From Phenylobacterium sp. (GTDB lineage Bacteria > Pseudomonadota > Alphaproteobacteria > Caulobacterales > Caulobacteraceae): DNA of 64,000 nt. Below the pieces are notes generated by a model. That model was not told the origin of the DNA. It ran no database searches and saw only the letters and a list, made by a program, of their open reading frames with translations. The stretch spans positions 85,192 to 149,191 of the forward strand of contig NZ_JAUSCJ010000039.1 in the NCBI RefSeq assembly GCF_030651185.1, written 5' to 3'. Below, one piece after another: positions 1 to 8,890 of the stretch. The translations under genes were made by a program, and so were the position numbers. Every line of letters starts with the position of its first letter. Positions within the stretch are counted from its first letter, which is position 1.

Positions 1-330
1 GTGATGGGCGGGTCCCTCGAGGACCATCCCGCCTTGGCCATTGAGGCCTATTGGGCCCTGTTGCAGGAGACCCCCTTCGTGGCCCTCGCCGAGCTGGAGT
101 GCTGCGCGCGCACGGACGTGGGGCTGCGCGCCCGACTGGCCGCTGCCGGAGGCCAGCCGGACCGGGCCGAGGCTGGGGCGACCGCTCTCCATCGATCGCC
201 CATCCTTGGGCCGGGGCTCTACGGCCTTAGCCTCTGCCTGCTGGAGGGCATGGCCCGGGGCGGCGCGCGCCATGCCGAGGCCCGCCGCCTGTTGGATCTG
301 TTGAAGCCCGCCGCGCAGGTCCTCGACTAG
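1..330 (+). CDS. TetR-family regulator, C-terminal fragment (cut by window start)
   Basis: The frame is open from the first base to a TAG stop, so the 5' end lies outside the window and the GTG at base 1 is probably not the true start. The residues resemble the ligand-binding half of TetR/AcrR regulators: a W-x-L-L stretch, then F-V-A-L-A-E-L-E and an A-R-T-D segment, ending with an L-L-E-G-M helix. No DNA-binding domain is visible because it would lie upstream. The target genes cannot be inferred. The family assignment is moderate. Confidence 0.5.
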   Translation: MMGGSLEDHPALAIEAYWALLQETPFVALAELECCARTDVGLRARLAAAGGQPDRAEAGATALHRSPILGPGLYGLSLCLLEGMARGGARHAEARRLLDLLKPAAQVLD

Positions 331-469
331 AGCCTTCCAATCGGGCGCCTATGAATGAGGCGGCCTGGCGGTGGGCCCGTCGGAGGTCGACGTCCCTGCG
401 CGTTAGACCAGGGCGGCTCCGCGGTGCGAGTCGTCCGCAACCTGACAAGTTCCGGCGGCGAAGGAAGAT

Positions 470-486
470 CGTCACAAGCCCGTCAC
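470..486 (+). promoter_or_regulatory. PHO-box-like direct repeat upstream of phnD
   Basis: CGTCAC occurs at 470-475 and again at 481-486, an 11-bp period. That is the half-site spacing of PhoB boxes (consensus CTGTCAT-N4-CTGTCAT). It lies about 75 bp before the phnD start. A second repeat with the same spacing lies before phnC. Control by PhoB under phosphate starvation is inferred from the spacing and the context. The rest of the 331-559 gap shows nothing else recognisable. Confidence 0.45.
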
Positions 487-559
487 GGCGACGACATCGC
501 GCGAGGGCAACGCTAAGCGCCGTCGCTCCGGCCGCCGGAGCCGAGGGTGATGGTGCGCG

Positions 560-1519
560 ATGGATCGATCAGCTTGGTTTTCAGCCGCGGCGGCCGTTGG
601 CCTGCTCGCCGTCCTGGGCGGATGCGGTGAGAAGCAGAAGGTCGTCTCCGGCGACTGGCGCAGCGGGATCAAGGAAATCCGCATGGCCGTCAGCGGCAGC
701 AATGACGACCCCAGGATCGTCAAGCGGCGCAGCGTCTACCGGGCGCGCCTGAGCGAGGCCATCGGCCTGCCGGTCAAGCTGTACGAAAGCTCCGACTATA
801 ACGGCGTGATCCAGGCCTTGTCCTCCGGCCAGGTCGATCTGGCCCAGATGGCCGGCGGCGGCTACGCCAATGTCGACGCTCAGATTGGCCCGCTCGCAGC
901 CCCGATCCTGACGCTCCGTCAGGCGGAGGGGGGCACAGGCTACTATTCGGCCATCGTCGTCCGCGCTGACAGTCCGATCCGCACCCTGGCGGACATGAAG
1001 GGCCGGTCCCTGGGCTATGTGGATTTCAATTCCACCTCCGGGTACCTCGTGCCCCGCGCCAGGCTGCGCGATGAGGGCATCGACCCGGACACCTATTTCG
1101 GCAAGATCTCCTTCGCCGGCGGCCATACCCAGGCGGTGATGGCCCTGGCCAACGGCCAGTTCGACGCCACGATCCTGCAGGCCAGCGGGGGCGACCCGGT
1201 CAATGGCTTCAGCCGCGGCGCGCTGCACACCATGGCCCGGCGCAAGCTGGTGGACCTCAAGGACTTCCGCATCATCTGGACCGCCGGGCCCATTCCCAGC
1301 GAGGCCTTCGTGGTGCGCACCGACCGGCCGCAGCCGCTGATCGACACCGTTCGCGGCGCCATGGGCGCGCTGCCCTATGACGAGCCGGACCTCTGGGTGG
1401 ACATCGGGCAGCTCGACGGCTCGGCCTACACCTCGGTCACCCGCGAACACTACAAGGACGTCATCGCCCTGCGCGCCGCCGATATCGCGCAGCGGCGTGG
1501 CCAGGGAGGTCGGCCATGA
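560..1519 (+). CDS. phnD: Phosphonate ABC transporter substrate-binding protein
   Basis: This is a periplasmic binding lipoprotein that would deliver phosphonates to the PhnE permease. The 319-residue product starts with a short signal peptide ending in the lipobox L-G-G-C (Cys around residue 22). The mature part has the PhnD pattern: a Y-N-G-V-I-Q-A-L-S-S-G-Q-V-D segment, then L-A-D-M-K-G-R-S-L-G-Y-V-D and S-T-S-G-Y. The length is near that of E. coli PhnD (338). It overlaps the next gene by 4 bp (ATGA). A PHO-box-like repeat lies upstream. Substrate range cannot be read from the sequence. Confidence 0.9.
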   Translation: MDRSAWFSAAAAVGLLAVLGGCGEKQKVVSGDWRSGIKEIRMAVSGSNDDPRIVKRRSVYRARLSEAIGLPVKLYESSDYNGVIQALSSGQVDLAQMAGGGYANVDAQIGPLAAPILTLRQAEGGTGYYSAIVVRADSPIRTLADMKGRSLGYVDFNSTSGYLVPRARLRDEGIDPDTYFGKISFAGGHTQAVMALANGQFDATILQASGGDPVNGFSRGALHTMARRKLVDLKDFRIIWTAGPIPSEAFVVRTDRPQPLIDTVRGAMGALPYDEPDLWVDIGQLDGSAYTSVTREHYKDVIALRAADIAQRRGQGGRP

Positions 1520-2364
1520 GGAAGATCCTGCTGGCGGTCTCCGCCATCGTCCTCGTTGCCGCGACAGCCAAGGCGCCCGCCTCCAGCCTGCGCATCGCGG
1601 CCGTCACCCCGACGCCGGGCCCCTGCGCGCCGCTCGACGCCACGGCGGCGCCTGGCGAGAAGGCCTATTACGATCATCTCGCCAAGCGGCTCGACGTGAA
1701 GGTGTTGAAGTGTCCCGTGGCCGATCAGGCGGCCGCGGCCGCGGCGCTGGCGGCCGGCAGCCTCGACATGGCCCTGCTCGATCGGGTGAGCTTCGCCCCG
1801 GTGGCGGGCGCGACCCGCGCCATCCTCACGATCCGTCCCGAGGGCGGCCTGAACCGCATTCCGGTCGTCGTGGCGGCGCCGGCTGCGGGTCCTGTAAAGC
1901 GGCTGGAGGATCTGCGGGGCAAGACCCTGGCCTTCGGCGGATCGACGCCGGCCGCCCGAGCCCTGCCCAGCCGGGTCCTTGCCGACCGGGGGTTTGGCGC
2001 CGATGTCTTCAAGGCCGAACTGGCGGCGGCCGACGCGGAAGACGCGCTCGGCAAGCTGCGGTCCGGGGAGGCTGACGCCATGGTCCTCCACGCCGCGGCC
2101 TGGCAGCGGCTCTGCATGCCCGACGACCCCAAGGCCAAGCCGCTTTGCAAGGACCTCACGGTCCTGCTGAGGGCGCGCCCCCAGGCCACGCAAGCCATCG
2201 TGGTGCGGAAGGACATCGCCGACGAGACTCGCTACCGCCTTATCGGCATCCATATGCCCATGTACCTGGAGAACAGGGTCGCCTTCAGCTGGGCCTCGTC
2301 CTGGGCGCCCAAGGCCGCCGAATTTGAACCCACCGAGGCCCTGGCCCTGGTGGCCACCCGATGA
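1516..2364 (+). CDS. Second PhnD-like periplasmic binding protein
   Basis: A 282-residue secreted protein with a Sec-type signal peptide (residues 1 to about 22, no lipobox Cys). Its body follows the PhnD/SsuA-like order: an A-A-L-A-A-G-S-L-D segment, L-E-D-L-R-G-K-T-L-A-F-G-G-S-T, then L-R-S-G-E-A-D-A-M. It is clearly shorter and more diverged than the upstream PhnD. It sits between phnD and phnE, sharing ATGA overlaps of 4 bp with both, so it is translated with the transporter. It may widen substrate range or act as an accessory receptor. The family is fairly sure, the role is inferred. Confidence 0.75.
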   Translation: MRKILLAVSAIVLVAATAKAPASSLRIAAVTPTPGPCAPLDATAAPGEKAYYDHLAKRLDVKVLKCPVADQAAAAAALAAGSLDMALLDRVSFAPVAGATRAILTIRPEGGLNRIPVVVAAPAAGPVKRLEDLRGKTLAFGGSTPAARALPSRVLADRGFGADVFKAELAAADAEDALGKLRSGEADAMVLHAAAWQRLCMPDDPKAKPLCKDLTVLLRARPQATQAIVVRKDIADETRYRLIGIHMPMYLENRVAFSWASSWAPKAAEFEPTEALALVATR

Positions 2365-3239
2365 CGGCCGTGGCGGAGTTCGAGGTGCTGCGGCGGCGAA
2401 CCCTTCGCCGCCAGCGCCGGGAGACCCTGGTCGGCCTGTTGATCTTCTCGGCCGTCCTGCTGCTCTCGTTCCAGCGCAGCCAGTTCTTCTCCTCCGATAT
2501 CGGCGGCGATCCCCTCGGCCGCATCGGGGACTTCCTCACCCGGATGGTCCCCGACCTGAAGGGCGACGCCCTGCTGGAAGATCGCCGCACGACCGGCTCC
2601 CTGGCCTGGTGGTTCTATGACCTGCCGGTCTGGCTGAAGCTGGGGTGGCAGACCGTGGAGATGGCCATCGTGGCCACGGTTCTCGGGGCGATCGGCGGCC
2701 TGCTGGCCTCCTTCCTCTGCGCGCGCAACCTGATGCCCATCGCCGCCGTGCGCTTCGCTGTGCGGCGCACGCTCGAGGCGATCCGGACCCTGCCGGACCT
2801 GGTCCTGGCGCTGCTGCTGGTGGCCGCCTTCGGGGTCGGCCCGCTGGCCGGGGTCATCACCCTGGCCATCTCCACCATGGGAGGGCTGGGGAAGCTGTTC
2901 GCCGAGATCAACGAGGAGGTCGACGCGCGGCAGCTCGAAGCCATGGAGGCGTCGGGCACCGGGCTCATCCGCAAGATCCGCTACGGGGTGATCCCCCAGG
3001 TCCTGCCCAACTACGCCTCCTACGCCCTCATTCGGCTGGAGGGGAACCTGGGCGGCGCCGCGGCCCTGGGCATCGTGGGGGCGGGCGGCATCGGCATCGA
3101 GCTGCAGCGGGCCATCACCTACACCGAATTCGACACCTACCTGGCGATCCTGCTGCTGATCGTCGGCATGATCTTCCTGATCGACATGGCGTCCGAAGCC
3201 ATTCGCCACCGCCTGATCGGCCTGGGGGAAGCGCGATGA
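2361..3239 (+). CDS. phnE: Phosphonate ABC transporter permease, first copy
   Basis: An inner-membrane permease of the PhnE family, 292 residues. A hydrophobic segment near residues 22-36 and several further membrane helices follow a charged N-terminus. The EAA-type cytoplasmic loop is visible as E-A-M-E-A-S-G-T-G. The phnE hallmark G-I-V-G-A-G-G-I-G-I-E-L lies near the C-terminus. It overlaps the neighbours on both sides by 4 bp. Together with the following paralogue it probably forms the transmembrane pore energised by PhnC. Confidence 0.9.
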   Translation: MTAVAEFEVLRRRTLRRQRRETLVGLLIFSAVLLLSFQRSQFFSSDIGGDPLGRIGDFLTRMVPDLKGDALLEDRRTTGSLAWWFYDLPVWLKLGWQTVEMAIVATVLGAIGGLLASFLCARNLMPIAAVRFAVRRTLEAIRTLPDLVLALLLVAAFGVGPLAGVITLAISTMGGLGKLFAEINEEVDARQLEAMEASGTGLIRKIRYGVIPQVLPNYASYALIRLEGNLGGAAALGIVGAGGIGIELQRAITYTEFDTYLAILLLIVGMIFLIDMASEAIRHRLIGLGEAR

Positions 3240-4057
3240 CCCGCGAGAATCACGCCCGCGCCCTGCTGCTCGCGCCGCAAGCCATGCGCGCCAGCGGGAC
3301 CGCGCGTCTGCGGCGCATGGGCCTGGTCCTGCTGGGGGTCGCCGCCTTCGTGGCCATGTGCGTCGACCTGAAGCTGGCGCCCGAGGCCATGCTCGCCGGG
3401 ATGGACAAGTTCGGCCAGCTTGCCGCCGGAGCCTTCCCCCCCAGCGACGGCGGCGATCTGCCCCGCATTCTCAAGGCCCTGGCCGAGACCTTCGCCATGG
3501 CCTTCGCCGGCACGGTGCTGGCTGCGATCGCCGCTGTGCCATTGGGCATTCTGGGCGCCAAGACGGTGGTGGGGCAGCCTGTGCTGCACTTCGCCTTCCG
3601 CCGGGTGCTGGACTGGTTCCGGGGCGTCCCGGCCCTGGTCTGGGCCCTGATCCTGGTCTCGGCCTTCGGGCTTGGTCCCTTCGGCGGCGTGATCGCCCTG
3701 GCGCTCGCCGATGTGCCGAGCCTGGCCAAGCTGTTCTCCGAGGCGATCGAGAACGGCGACGAAAGGCCCCTGGACGGCGTCCGCGCGGCTGGGGCCTCAC
3801 CCCTGATGGTGCTGCGCTACGGCCTCGCGCCGCAGGTGACGCCGATCATGGCGAGCCAGGTGCTGTTCTTCCTGGAGAGCAATTTCCGCAACGCCGCGGT
3901 GCTGGGCATCGTCGGGGCTGGCGGGATCGGGTTCGAGCTGGAAGAGCGCATCCGCATCTTCGCCTTCGACCAGGTGGTCTTCATCATCGGCCTCTACATG
4001 ATCTGCGTCGCGGCCCTCGACACCCTCTCGCAGCAGCTCAGGAAGCGGCTGGCCTGA
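3236..4057 (+). CDS. phnE: Phosphonate ABC transporter permease, second copy
   Basis: A second PhnE-family permease, 273 residues, starting at the ATG that overlaps the stop of the first copy (ATGA). It carries the same EAA-loop pattern (D-G-V-R-A-A-G-A-S) and the same C-terminal motif G-I-V-G-A-G-G-I-G-F-E-L, so the pair likely forms a heterodimer. The open frame extends upstream to 2645, but that part only shadows the first phnE. Its last 20 bp overlap the 3' end of a kinase gene on the other strand. Confidence 0.9.
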   Translation: MTRENHARALLLAPQAMRASGTARLRRMGLVLLGVAAFVAMCVDLKLAPEAMLAGMDKFGQLAAGAFPPSDGGDLPRILKALAETFAMAFAGTVLAAIAAVPLGILGAKTVVGQPVLHFAFRRVLDWFRGVPALVWALILVSAFGLGPFGGVIALALADVPSLAKLFSEAIENGDERPLDGVRAAGASPLMVLRYGLAPQVTPIMASQVLFFLESNFRNAAVLGIVGAGGIGFELEERIRIFAFDQVVFIIGLYMICVAALDTLSQQLRKRLA

Positions 4058-4901
4058 AGGCTGGAAACACGCCGTCCAACGGCGCCGAGGCGTCGAGGCC
4101 GACGGCCACGGTCCCCCAGGCGCAGCCGTGGGCCAGCGCCGCCTGCATGTCCGCACCGGCCGTCAGCGCCTCCAGCAGACCGGCGGCGAAGCAGTCCCCG
4201 GCGCCGGTGGCGTCCACCACCGTGGCCAGCCGCGGCGTGGCCCGCAGGACGCGCCGGCCGTCATGGGCCGTGACGCCGTGACCGCCTCGGGTCAGGACCA
4301 TCCAGCTCAGCCGCTCGCCCACCTGGGCCCGTCCGGCGGCGAAGGGGTCGGCCAGGGTCGCCGCGTCGCAGTCGTCCATCGAGGCCACCAGGACGTCGCA
4401 GGGGCCGGTGAACCCGCCCGCCGGCCAATGGGCCACCACGGGGCCCGTGCAGGCCGCCGCCCAGGCCTCCGCGCCGGGATAGGGCGCGCGGACGTAGAGC
4501 CCGTCGAACGCCGCGTCGGGCTTGGGCGGCGGCAGGGTCGGCGGCTTGGCCGGCTCGACATCGAGGCCCAGGACCAGGCGCTCACCCCCGGGCTCGATCA
4601 GGATCAGGGTGGTGCGGCTGACGCCGTCCCTGCGAATGACATGGCGGGTGTCCAGGCCGGCGGCCCGGACCAGGGCCAGGCAGGCGTCGCCATCGGCGTC
4701 GGCCGCCACGACGCCGCCGACCGCGACGTGGTGGCCCGCGCGCGCCAGCGCGACGCCGGCGTTCGCCGCCCCGCCCCCCAGCCGTCCGGCCAAGGCGCCG
4801 TCCAGGCTCGTGCCCAGCAGACGGCCGCCGGGCTCCAAAGGCCCGCTCAGCCGCACCGGCCGGTCCAGCGCCAGGGCGCCGATCACCAGGAAATCGGCCA
4901 T
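4038..4901 (-). CDS. PfkB-family carbohydrate kinase
   Basis: A 287-residue sugar kinase of the ribokinase/PfkB fold. The N-terminal G-G-x-A-x-N motif is seen in L-G-G-G-A-A-N-A-G-V-A-L-A. The catalytic and anion-hole motif D-A-T-G-A-G-D-C-F-A-A-G lies near residue 235. It runs against the flow of the phosphonate genes, separating phnE from phnC, and its tail overlaps phnE by 20 bp. It may act on a ribose derivative linked to the C-P lyase pathway, but this rests on position alone. Other sugar or nucleoside substrates are equally possible. Confidence 0.8.
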   Translation of the reverse strand: MADFLVIGALALDRPVRLSGPLEPGGRLLGTSLDGALAGRLGGGAANAGVALARAGHHVAVGGVVAADADGDACLALVRAAGLDTRHVIRRDGVSRTTLILIEPGGERLVLGLDVEPAKPPTLPPPKPDAAFDGLYVRAPYPGAEAWAAACTGPVVAHWPAGGFTGPCDVLVASMDDCDAATLADPFAAGRAQVGERLSWMVLTRGGHGVTAHDGRRVLRATPRLATVVDATGAGDCFAAGLLEALTAGADMQAALAHGCAWGTVAVGLDASAPLDGVFPAFRPAAS

Positions 4902-4995
4902 CAGACCCTCCGCGATCCAGAGACCATAACGTGACGCGGTGACGCCGATGCGACGCCGACAAATCGCCGCTTGGTCCAGTGCGCCATCGCCGCGC

Positions 4996-5012
4996 CGTCA
5001 CGTCGGGGTCAC
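4996..5012 (+). promoter_or_regulatory. PHO-box-like direct repeat upstream of phnC
   Basis: CGTCAC at 4996-5001 and GGTCAC at 5007-5012 stand 11 bp apart. This is the same spacing as the repeat before phnD and as known PhoB half-sites. It lies 46 bp before the phnC start. A GTCAC pair on the opposite strand (about 4929-4942, spacing 8) faces the kinase gene and fits the pattern less well. Binding by PhoB is inferred. Confidence 0.45.
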
Positions 5013-5057
5013 GGCGCGCGGCTAGCGTCTGCGGATAGGTCAGTCCCTGGAGGTCCG

Positions 5058-5831
5058 ATGCTCGAACTGCATGGCGTCAGCAAGCGCTTCGGCGACACCC
5101 TGGCGGTGAACAGCGTGTCGTTTTCCTGCAAGCGAGGGGAGTTGGTGGGGATCATCGGCCGGTCGGGGGCCGGCAAGTCGACCCTGCTGCGCCTCATCAA
5201 CCGCCTCAGCGACCCGAGTGAGGGCAAGATCACCTGGGACGGCGATGACGTCAGCCAGCTGAAGGGCCCCGCCCTGCGCAAGTGGCGCCGGCGGTGCGCC
5301 ATGATCTTCCAGCAGTTCAATCTCAGCCCGCGGCTGGACGTGATCACCAACGTCCTGGTGGGCGTGGTGGGGGAGCGTCCCCTGATGAGCTCGCTGATCA
5401 AGTTCTTCCCCGCCGCCGATCGGGCCCGGGCCATCCTCGAGCTCGACGCCCTGGACATGGCCGGCGCCGCCCTGCAACGGGCCGGCACCCTGTCGGGCGG
5501 GCAGCAGCAGCGGGTCGCCATCGCGCGCGCCATGTTGCAGGAGCCCGACCTGGTCCTGGCTGACGAACCGGTGGCCTCCCTCGACCCGGTCAACGCCGAG
5601 GTGGTGATGGAGGCCCTGCAGAAGATCTGCCGTGAGCGGAATGTGCCGGTGATCGTCAACCTGCACAGCCTGGACATCGCGCGGCGCTATTGCACCCGGG
5701 TGATCGCCATGGCCAAGGGCGCCGTGGTGTTCGACGGTCCGCCGAGCGCGCTCACCCCGGCGGTTCTGGATCGCGTCTATGGCGGGCGCACCAGCGCTCC
5801 CGAACCCTTCAGCGTCGTGGCGGCCGCTTGA
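5058..5831 (+). CDS. phnC: Phosphonate ABC transporter ATP-binding protein
   Basis: The ATPase of the importer, 257 residues, close to E. coli PhnC (262). Walker A is G-R-S-G-A-G-K-S-T, the signature is L-S-G-G-Q-Q-Q-R, and Walker B is L-V-L-A-D-E-P. The ATG at 5058 is chosen over an upstream start at 4971 because GGAGG lies 5-9 bp before it and the protein then begins like the family. It overlaps the hexapeptide transferase by one base (TGATG). Confidence 0.93.
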   Translation: MLELHGVSKRFGDTLAVNSVSFSCKRGELVGIIGRSGAGKSTLLRLINRLSDPSEGKITWDGDDVSQLKGPALRKWRRRCAMIFQQFNLSPRLDVITNVLVGVVGERPLMSSLIKFFPAADRARAILELDALDMAGAALQRAGTLSGGQQQRVAIARAMLQEPDLVLADEPVASLDPVNAEVVMEALQKICRERNVPVIVNLHSLDIARRYCTRVIAMAKGAVVFDGPPSALTPAVLDRVYGGRTSAPEPFSVVAAA

Positions 5832-6520
5832 TGAGTTTGCGTCTGGCCGATCGGCCGCTCGAGCCCGGCTACCTTTATTTCGACCGCTATGTTCACGAAG
5901 AGCCGGCCGCGCCGCGCGAGAGCGCCGCGCCGGCGGTGCACAAGGACGCCCAGGTGCACGACTCGATCCTGGGCCCCTGGACCCGGGTCGGGGCCCGCAC
6001 CAGCTTTTCCGAGGTCTCGATGGGCGCCTACAGCTACATCGTCAACGACGCCTCAGCGGCCTATGCGGAGATCGGGAAGTTCTGCTCGATTGCGCGGGAC
6101 GCACGGCTCAACCCCGGCAACCATCCGACCTGGAAGGCCGCGCTGCACCACTTCACCTACCGCACCCGATCCTACGAACTGGGCGAGGAAGACGATCACG
6201 ACTTCTTCGAATGGCGGCGGTCGCACACGGTCACCCTGGGCCATGATGTCTGGATCGGCCACGGCGCCACGGTCCTGCCGGGCGTCAGCATCGGCACCGG
6301 CTCGGTGGTGGGCGCGGGGGCTGTGGTGTCCAAGGACGTGCCAGCCTTCACCATCGTCGGCGGCGTGCCCTCCAAACCGATCCGGGAACGCTTCCCCAAG
6401 CCCGTGCAGGATGGTCTGCTGGCCATTTCCTGGTGGGACTGGAGCCATGAGCGCCTTGCCGACGCCGTCGACGACTTCCGCGCCCTCGATGCGGACGCGT
6501 TCGTCGAGAAGTACGCCTGA
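5831..6520 (+). CDS. Phosphonate-cluster hexapeptide-repeat transferase
   Basis: A left-handed beta-helix acyltransferase of 229 residues, of the type found in many phn clusters (DapH/DapD/GlmU-related). The imperfect hexapeptide ladder and its conserved end are visible in [14 protein letters not shown] and the following G-A-V-V-S-K-D-V-P segment, then G-G-V-P-S-K-P-I-R. The start follows the phnC stop directly (TGATG). It may acylate aminophosphonates, as PhnO does with a different fold. That role is an inference. Confidence 0.8.
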   Translation: MSLRLADRPLEPGYLYFDRYVHEEPAAPRESAAPAVHKDAQVHDSILGPWTRVGARTSFSEVSMGAYSYIVNDASAAYAEIGKFCSIARDARLNPGNHPTWKAALHHFTYRTRSYELGEEDDHDFFEWRRSHTVTLGHDVWIGHGATVLPGVSIGTGSVVGAGAVVSKDVPAFTIVGGVPSKPIRERFPKPVQDGLLAISWWDWSHERLADAVDDFRALDADAFVEKYA

Positions 6521-6527
6521 GGCCGGC

Positions 6528-7061
6528 ATGCTCGTGCTCGTGGTCGGTCCCTCGGGCGCCGGCAAGGACACCCTGCTCGACGGCGCCCGCGCGGCGCTGG
6601 CGGGCGATGGCGCCTTCATCTTTCCCCGCCGCGAGATCACCCGGCCCGCGGAGGCCGGGGGCGAGGACCACCTTCCGGTCGATGAGGTCCAGTTCGACGC
6701 GCGGGAGGCCTCTGGCGGCTATGCCCTGACTTGGCGCGCCCACGGCCTGGCCTATGGAATCCCGGCCGACATCGCCGATGACCTGGCGCTCGGCCGCACG
6801 GTGGTGGTCAATGTCTCCCGCGCGGTGCTGGACGAGGCGCGGACCCGCTTCGGCGCCCTGCGCGTGCTGGTGGTGACCGCCGATCCGGAGATCCTGGCTC
6901 GGCGGCTTGCGCAGCGGGGCCGCGAGAGCGCCGAGGACATCACCCAACGCCTGGCGCGCGCCGAAGCCTTCGCTGTCGAGGGCGACGATGTGGTGATGGT
7001 GCGCAATGAGGGGACGCCGGAGGAGGGCGTGGCCCGCTTCCTCGCGGCCCTCGAACGCTAA
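6528..7061 (+). CDS. phnN: Ribose 1,5-bisphosphate phosphokinase
   Basis: PhnN adds the last phosphate to ribose 1,5-bisphosphate to give PRPP, ending the C-P lyase route. The 177-residue protein starts [15 protein letters not shown], a P-loop of the guanylate-kinase-like type, and continues with F-P-R-R-E-I-T-R-P. The length matches E. coli PhnN (185). The frame is open far upstream, but the ATG at 6528, 7 bp after the transferase stop, puts the P-loop at the N-terminus as in the family. It converges with the DUF1045 gene 1 bp away. Confidence 0.9.
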   Translation: MLVLVVGPSGAGKDTLLDGARAALAGDGAFIFPRREITRPAEAGGEDHLPVDEVQFDAREASGGYALTWRAHGLAYGIPADIADDLALGRTVVVNVSRAVLDEARTRFGALRVLVVTADPEILARRLAQRGRESAEDITQRLARAEAFAVEGDDVVMVRNEGTPEEGVARFLAALER

Positions 7062-7062
7062 C

Positions 7063-7752
7063 TCAGGCGCCGAAGTCCAAGCGTTCCAGGATTTTGAACG
7101 GCGCCTGGCGGTCGTCCTGCTTGAAGACCGCGACACCGTCGAAGAGGTGCGCGCCGGTCTCCTCGGCGAAGTGATCCTGCAGCACGGCCAGGACGCGGGT
7201 CCGGACGGCGTCATCGCGGATGGACCCGGTGAGGGTCATGTGGAAGCGGAAGTCCTCGAAGACATGGGGATAGCCCCATTCCACCAGGCGCGCGTCCTGC
7301 TCTGGGGTCAGCGGGGCCTTGCGGCGGCGCGCCAGGTCGGCGTCGGACAGCGGCGCCCGGAAGGCGTCGAAGTCGCGTACGCAGAGCGCGTGCAGGGCCT
7401 GCATCTCCGGCGAGGGCCGCTGGAGCTGGAAGGCCAGGAACCGGCCAAGGGCGGCGGGCGCGATCGGGACCTCGAAGGGAACCAGCCCCGCCGCCCGCTG
7501 GCCGACCGCGGCCAGCAACTCCGCCTCGCTGCGGCCAGCCGCGAGCTCAAAGGGCGCCTTGAGGGTGCCGTGGAAGCCGTAGCCGCGAGGGTCCGCCGTC
7601 AGGGCGTCCAGGTCCAAGGCGTCCAGGCCGGGCAGGGGGCGGCGGGTCAGAGGCGCGCCCGCATAGGCGTCAAACCCCAGCCAGGCGGAGGCCTTGTCCC
7701 AGAGTCGGGCGCCTGGACGGGGCGCGTAGTAGATCGCGTAGCGCGCGGTCAT
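7063..7752 (-). CDS. DUF1045 phosphonate-cluster protein (2H phosphoesterase type)
   Basis: A 229-residue protein of the DUF1045 family, which is almost always found in phn operons. Two H-x-T motifs, H61-G-T63 in G-F-H-G-T-L-K-A-P-F and H171-M-T173 in F-R-F-H-M-T-L-T-G, are the active-site signature of 2H phosphoesterases. It is the last gene of the leftward phn operon and overlaps phnM by 4 bp. Because phnP is absent, it could open the cyclic ribosyl phosphate left by PhnJ. This is inference. The start at 7752 is preferred over 7797, which would run deep into phnM. Confidence 0.8.
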   Translation of the reverse strand: MTARYAIYYAPRPGARLWDKASAWLGFDAYAGAPLTRRPLPGLDALDLDALTADPRGYGFHGTLKAPFELAAGRSEAELLAAVGQRAAGLVPFEVPIAPAALGRFLAFQLQRPSPEMQALHALCVRDFDAFRAPLSDADLARRRKAPLTPEQDARLVEWGYPHVFEDFRFHMTLTGSIRDDAVRTRVLAVLQDHFAEETGAHLFDGVAVFKQDDRQAPFKILERLDFGA

Positions 7753-8888
7753 GCGGTCCGTCGGCCCTTGAGCCAGACCTCGGTGGGGACCGGCCATCCG
7801 GCGCTGCGCCGCGCGACCCGGACGAGGTCGGCGCGCTGACCCGGCGCGATCTCGCCACGGTCATTGAGGCCGAGGCTGCGGGCCGGGGCGCCGGCGACGG
7901 TGGCCAGCGCCTTCTGCGGCGTCCAGCCCATATCGTCGATCAGCATGAAGGCGGAGCGGAGCATTGAGAGGGGCACATAGTCCGAGGCCAGGATGTCGAG
8001 CACGTCGTGTTGCGCGCACTCACGGGCCGACAGGTTGCCAGAGTGCGAGCCGCCGCGCACGAAGTTCGGGCCGCCCATGCAGATCGCCATGCCGTAGGCC
8101 TTGGACTTCAGCGCCGCCTCCAGGGTCACCGGGAACTCGGCGATGACGCAGCCGTCGTCGCGGGCCTCCTCCACATGCTCCAGGGTGGCGTCATCGTGGG
8201 CGCAGATCGGCACCCCGTATTCGCGGGCGAAGGCCACCACGCTGCGGCGGTTGGACTGGGCGACGCCGGGATCACGGCCGGCATGCCGCCTGGCCAGCAT
8301 CTCGTCGATCTCCGCCTCGCTGCGGCCGGCGGCCACCATGCGGGTCTCCAGGGCCTCGACATTGGCGGTCTGCCGCTGGCCGGGCGTGTGGTCCATCACC
8401 GACAGCAGCTTCAGCCGAGGATTGTCGGCGTGCGGCTCCAGCAAGGTGAGCAGCTCGGGATTGGTCACCTCGCAGCGCAGGTGCAGCAGGTGCTCGGCGC
8501 GCAGGGCGCCGTCGGCCTGGGCGCTGTCCATCCCGGCGATCATCGGACCCAGGGCCTCCTTGCGGTCGAGACCTTCCTTGCGCCCGTGCAGGCTGAGGGA
8601 GTCCAGCACCGTGGTGATCCCGGCGGCGGCGCACTGCCCGTCATGGGCGAGCGCCGCGCCATAGGCGTCCCACAGGGCGCCCGGGCGGGGCTGGTAGTGC
8701 TTTTCCAGGTTGTCGGTGTGGATATCCACCAGGCCCGGGATGAGCCAGTCGACCCCCCAATCCAGGGCGCCGGCGGAGGGCCCGTCGCGCGGCTCGACGG
8801 CGAGCATGACCTCGCCGCTCACCACGACTTCGCCCCGCACCAGACCGTGGGGCGTGACGATGTTCTGCGAGAAGATCCGCTGTTCCAT
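7749..8888 (-). CDS. phnM: Alpha-D-ribose 1-methylphosphonate 5-triphosphate diphosphatase
   Basis: PhnM removes pyrophosphate from the ribosyl phosphonate triphosphate made by PhnGHI, yielding the PhnJ substrate. The 379-residue length equals the E. coli enzyme (378). Amidohydrolase metal motifs are visible: L-V-D-I-H-T-D-N-L-E-K-H at residues 52-63, I-C-A-H-D-D further on, and M-G-G-P-N-F-V-R-G-G-S-H-S-G-N. It is part of the operon with phnL 2 bp upstream. A second, diverged phnM lies at 14420. Confidence 0.93.
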   Translation of the reverse strand: MEQRIFSQNIVTPHGLVRGEVVVSGEVMLAVEPRDGPSAGALDWGVDWLIPGLVDIHTDNLEKHYQPRPGALWDAYGAALAHDGQCAAAGITTVLDSLSLHGRKEGLDRKEALGPMIAGMDSAQADGALRAEHLLHLRCEVTNPELLTLLEPHADNPRLKLLSVMDHTPGQRQTANVEALETRMVAAGRSEAEIDEMLARRHAGRDPGVAQSNRRSVVAFAREYGVPICAHDDATLEHVEEARDDGCVIAEFPVTLEAALKSKAYGMAICMGGPNFVRGGSHSGNLSARECAQHDVLDILASDYVPLSMLRSAFMLIDDMGWTPQKALATVAGAPARSLGLNDRGEIAPGQRADLVRVARRSAGWPVPTEVWLKGRRTA

Positions 8889-8890
8889 GG

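Noticed and set aside
2645..3235. An N-terminal extension of the second PhnE to 470 residues
   Set aside because: The extension covers the first phnE in another frame and has no similarity. The ATG at 3236 gives the family length.
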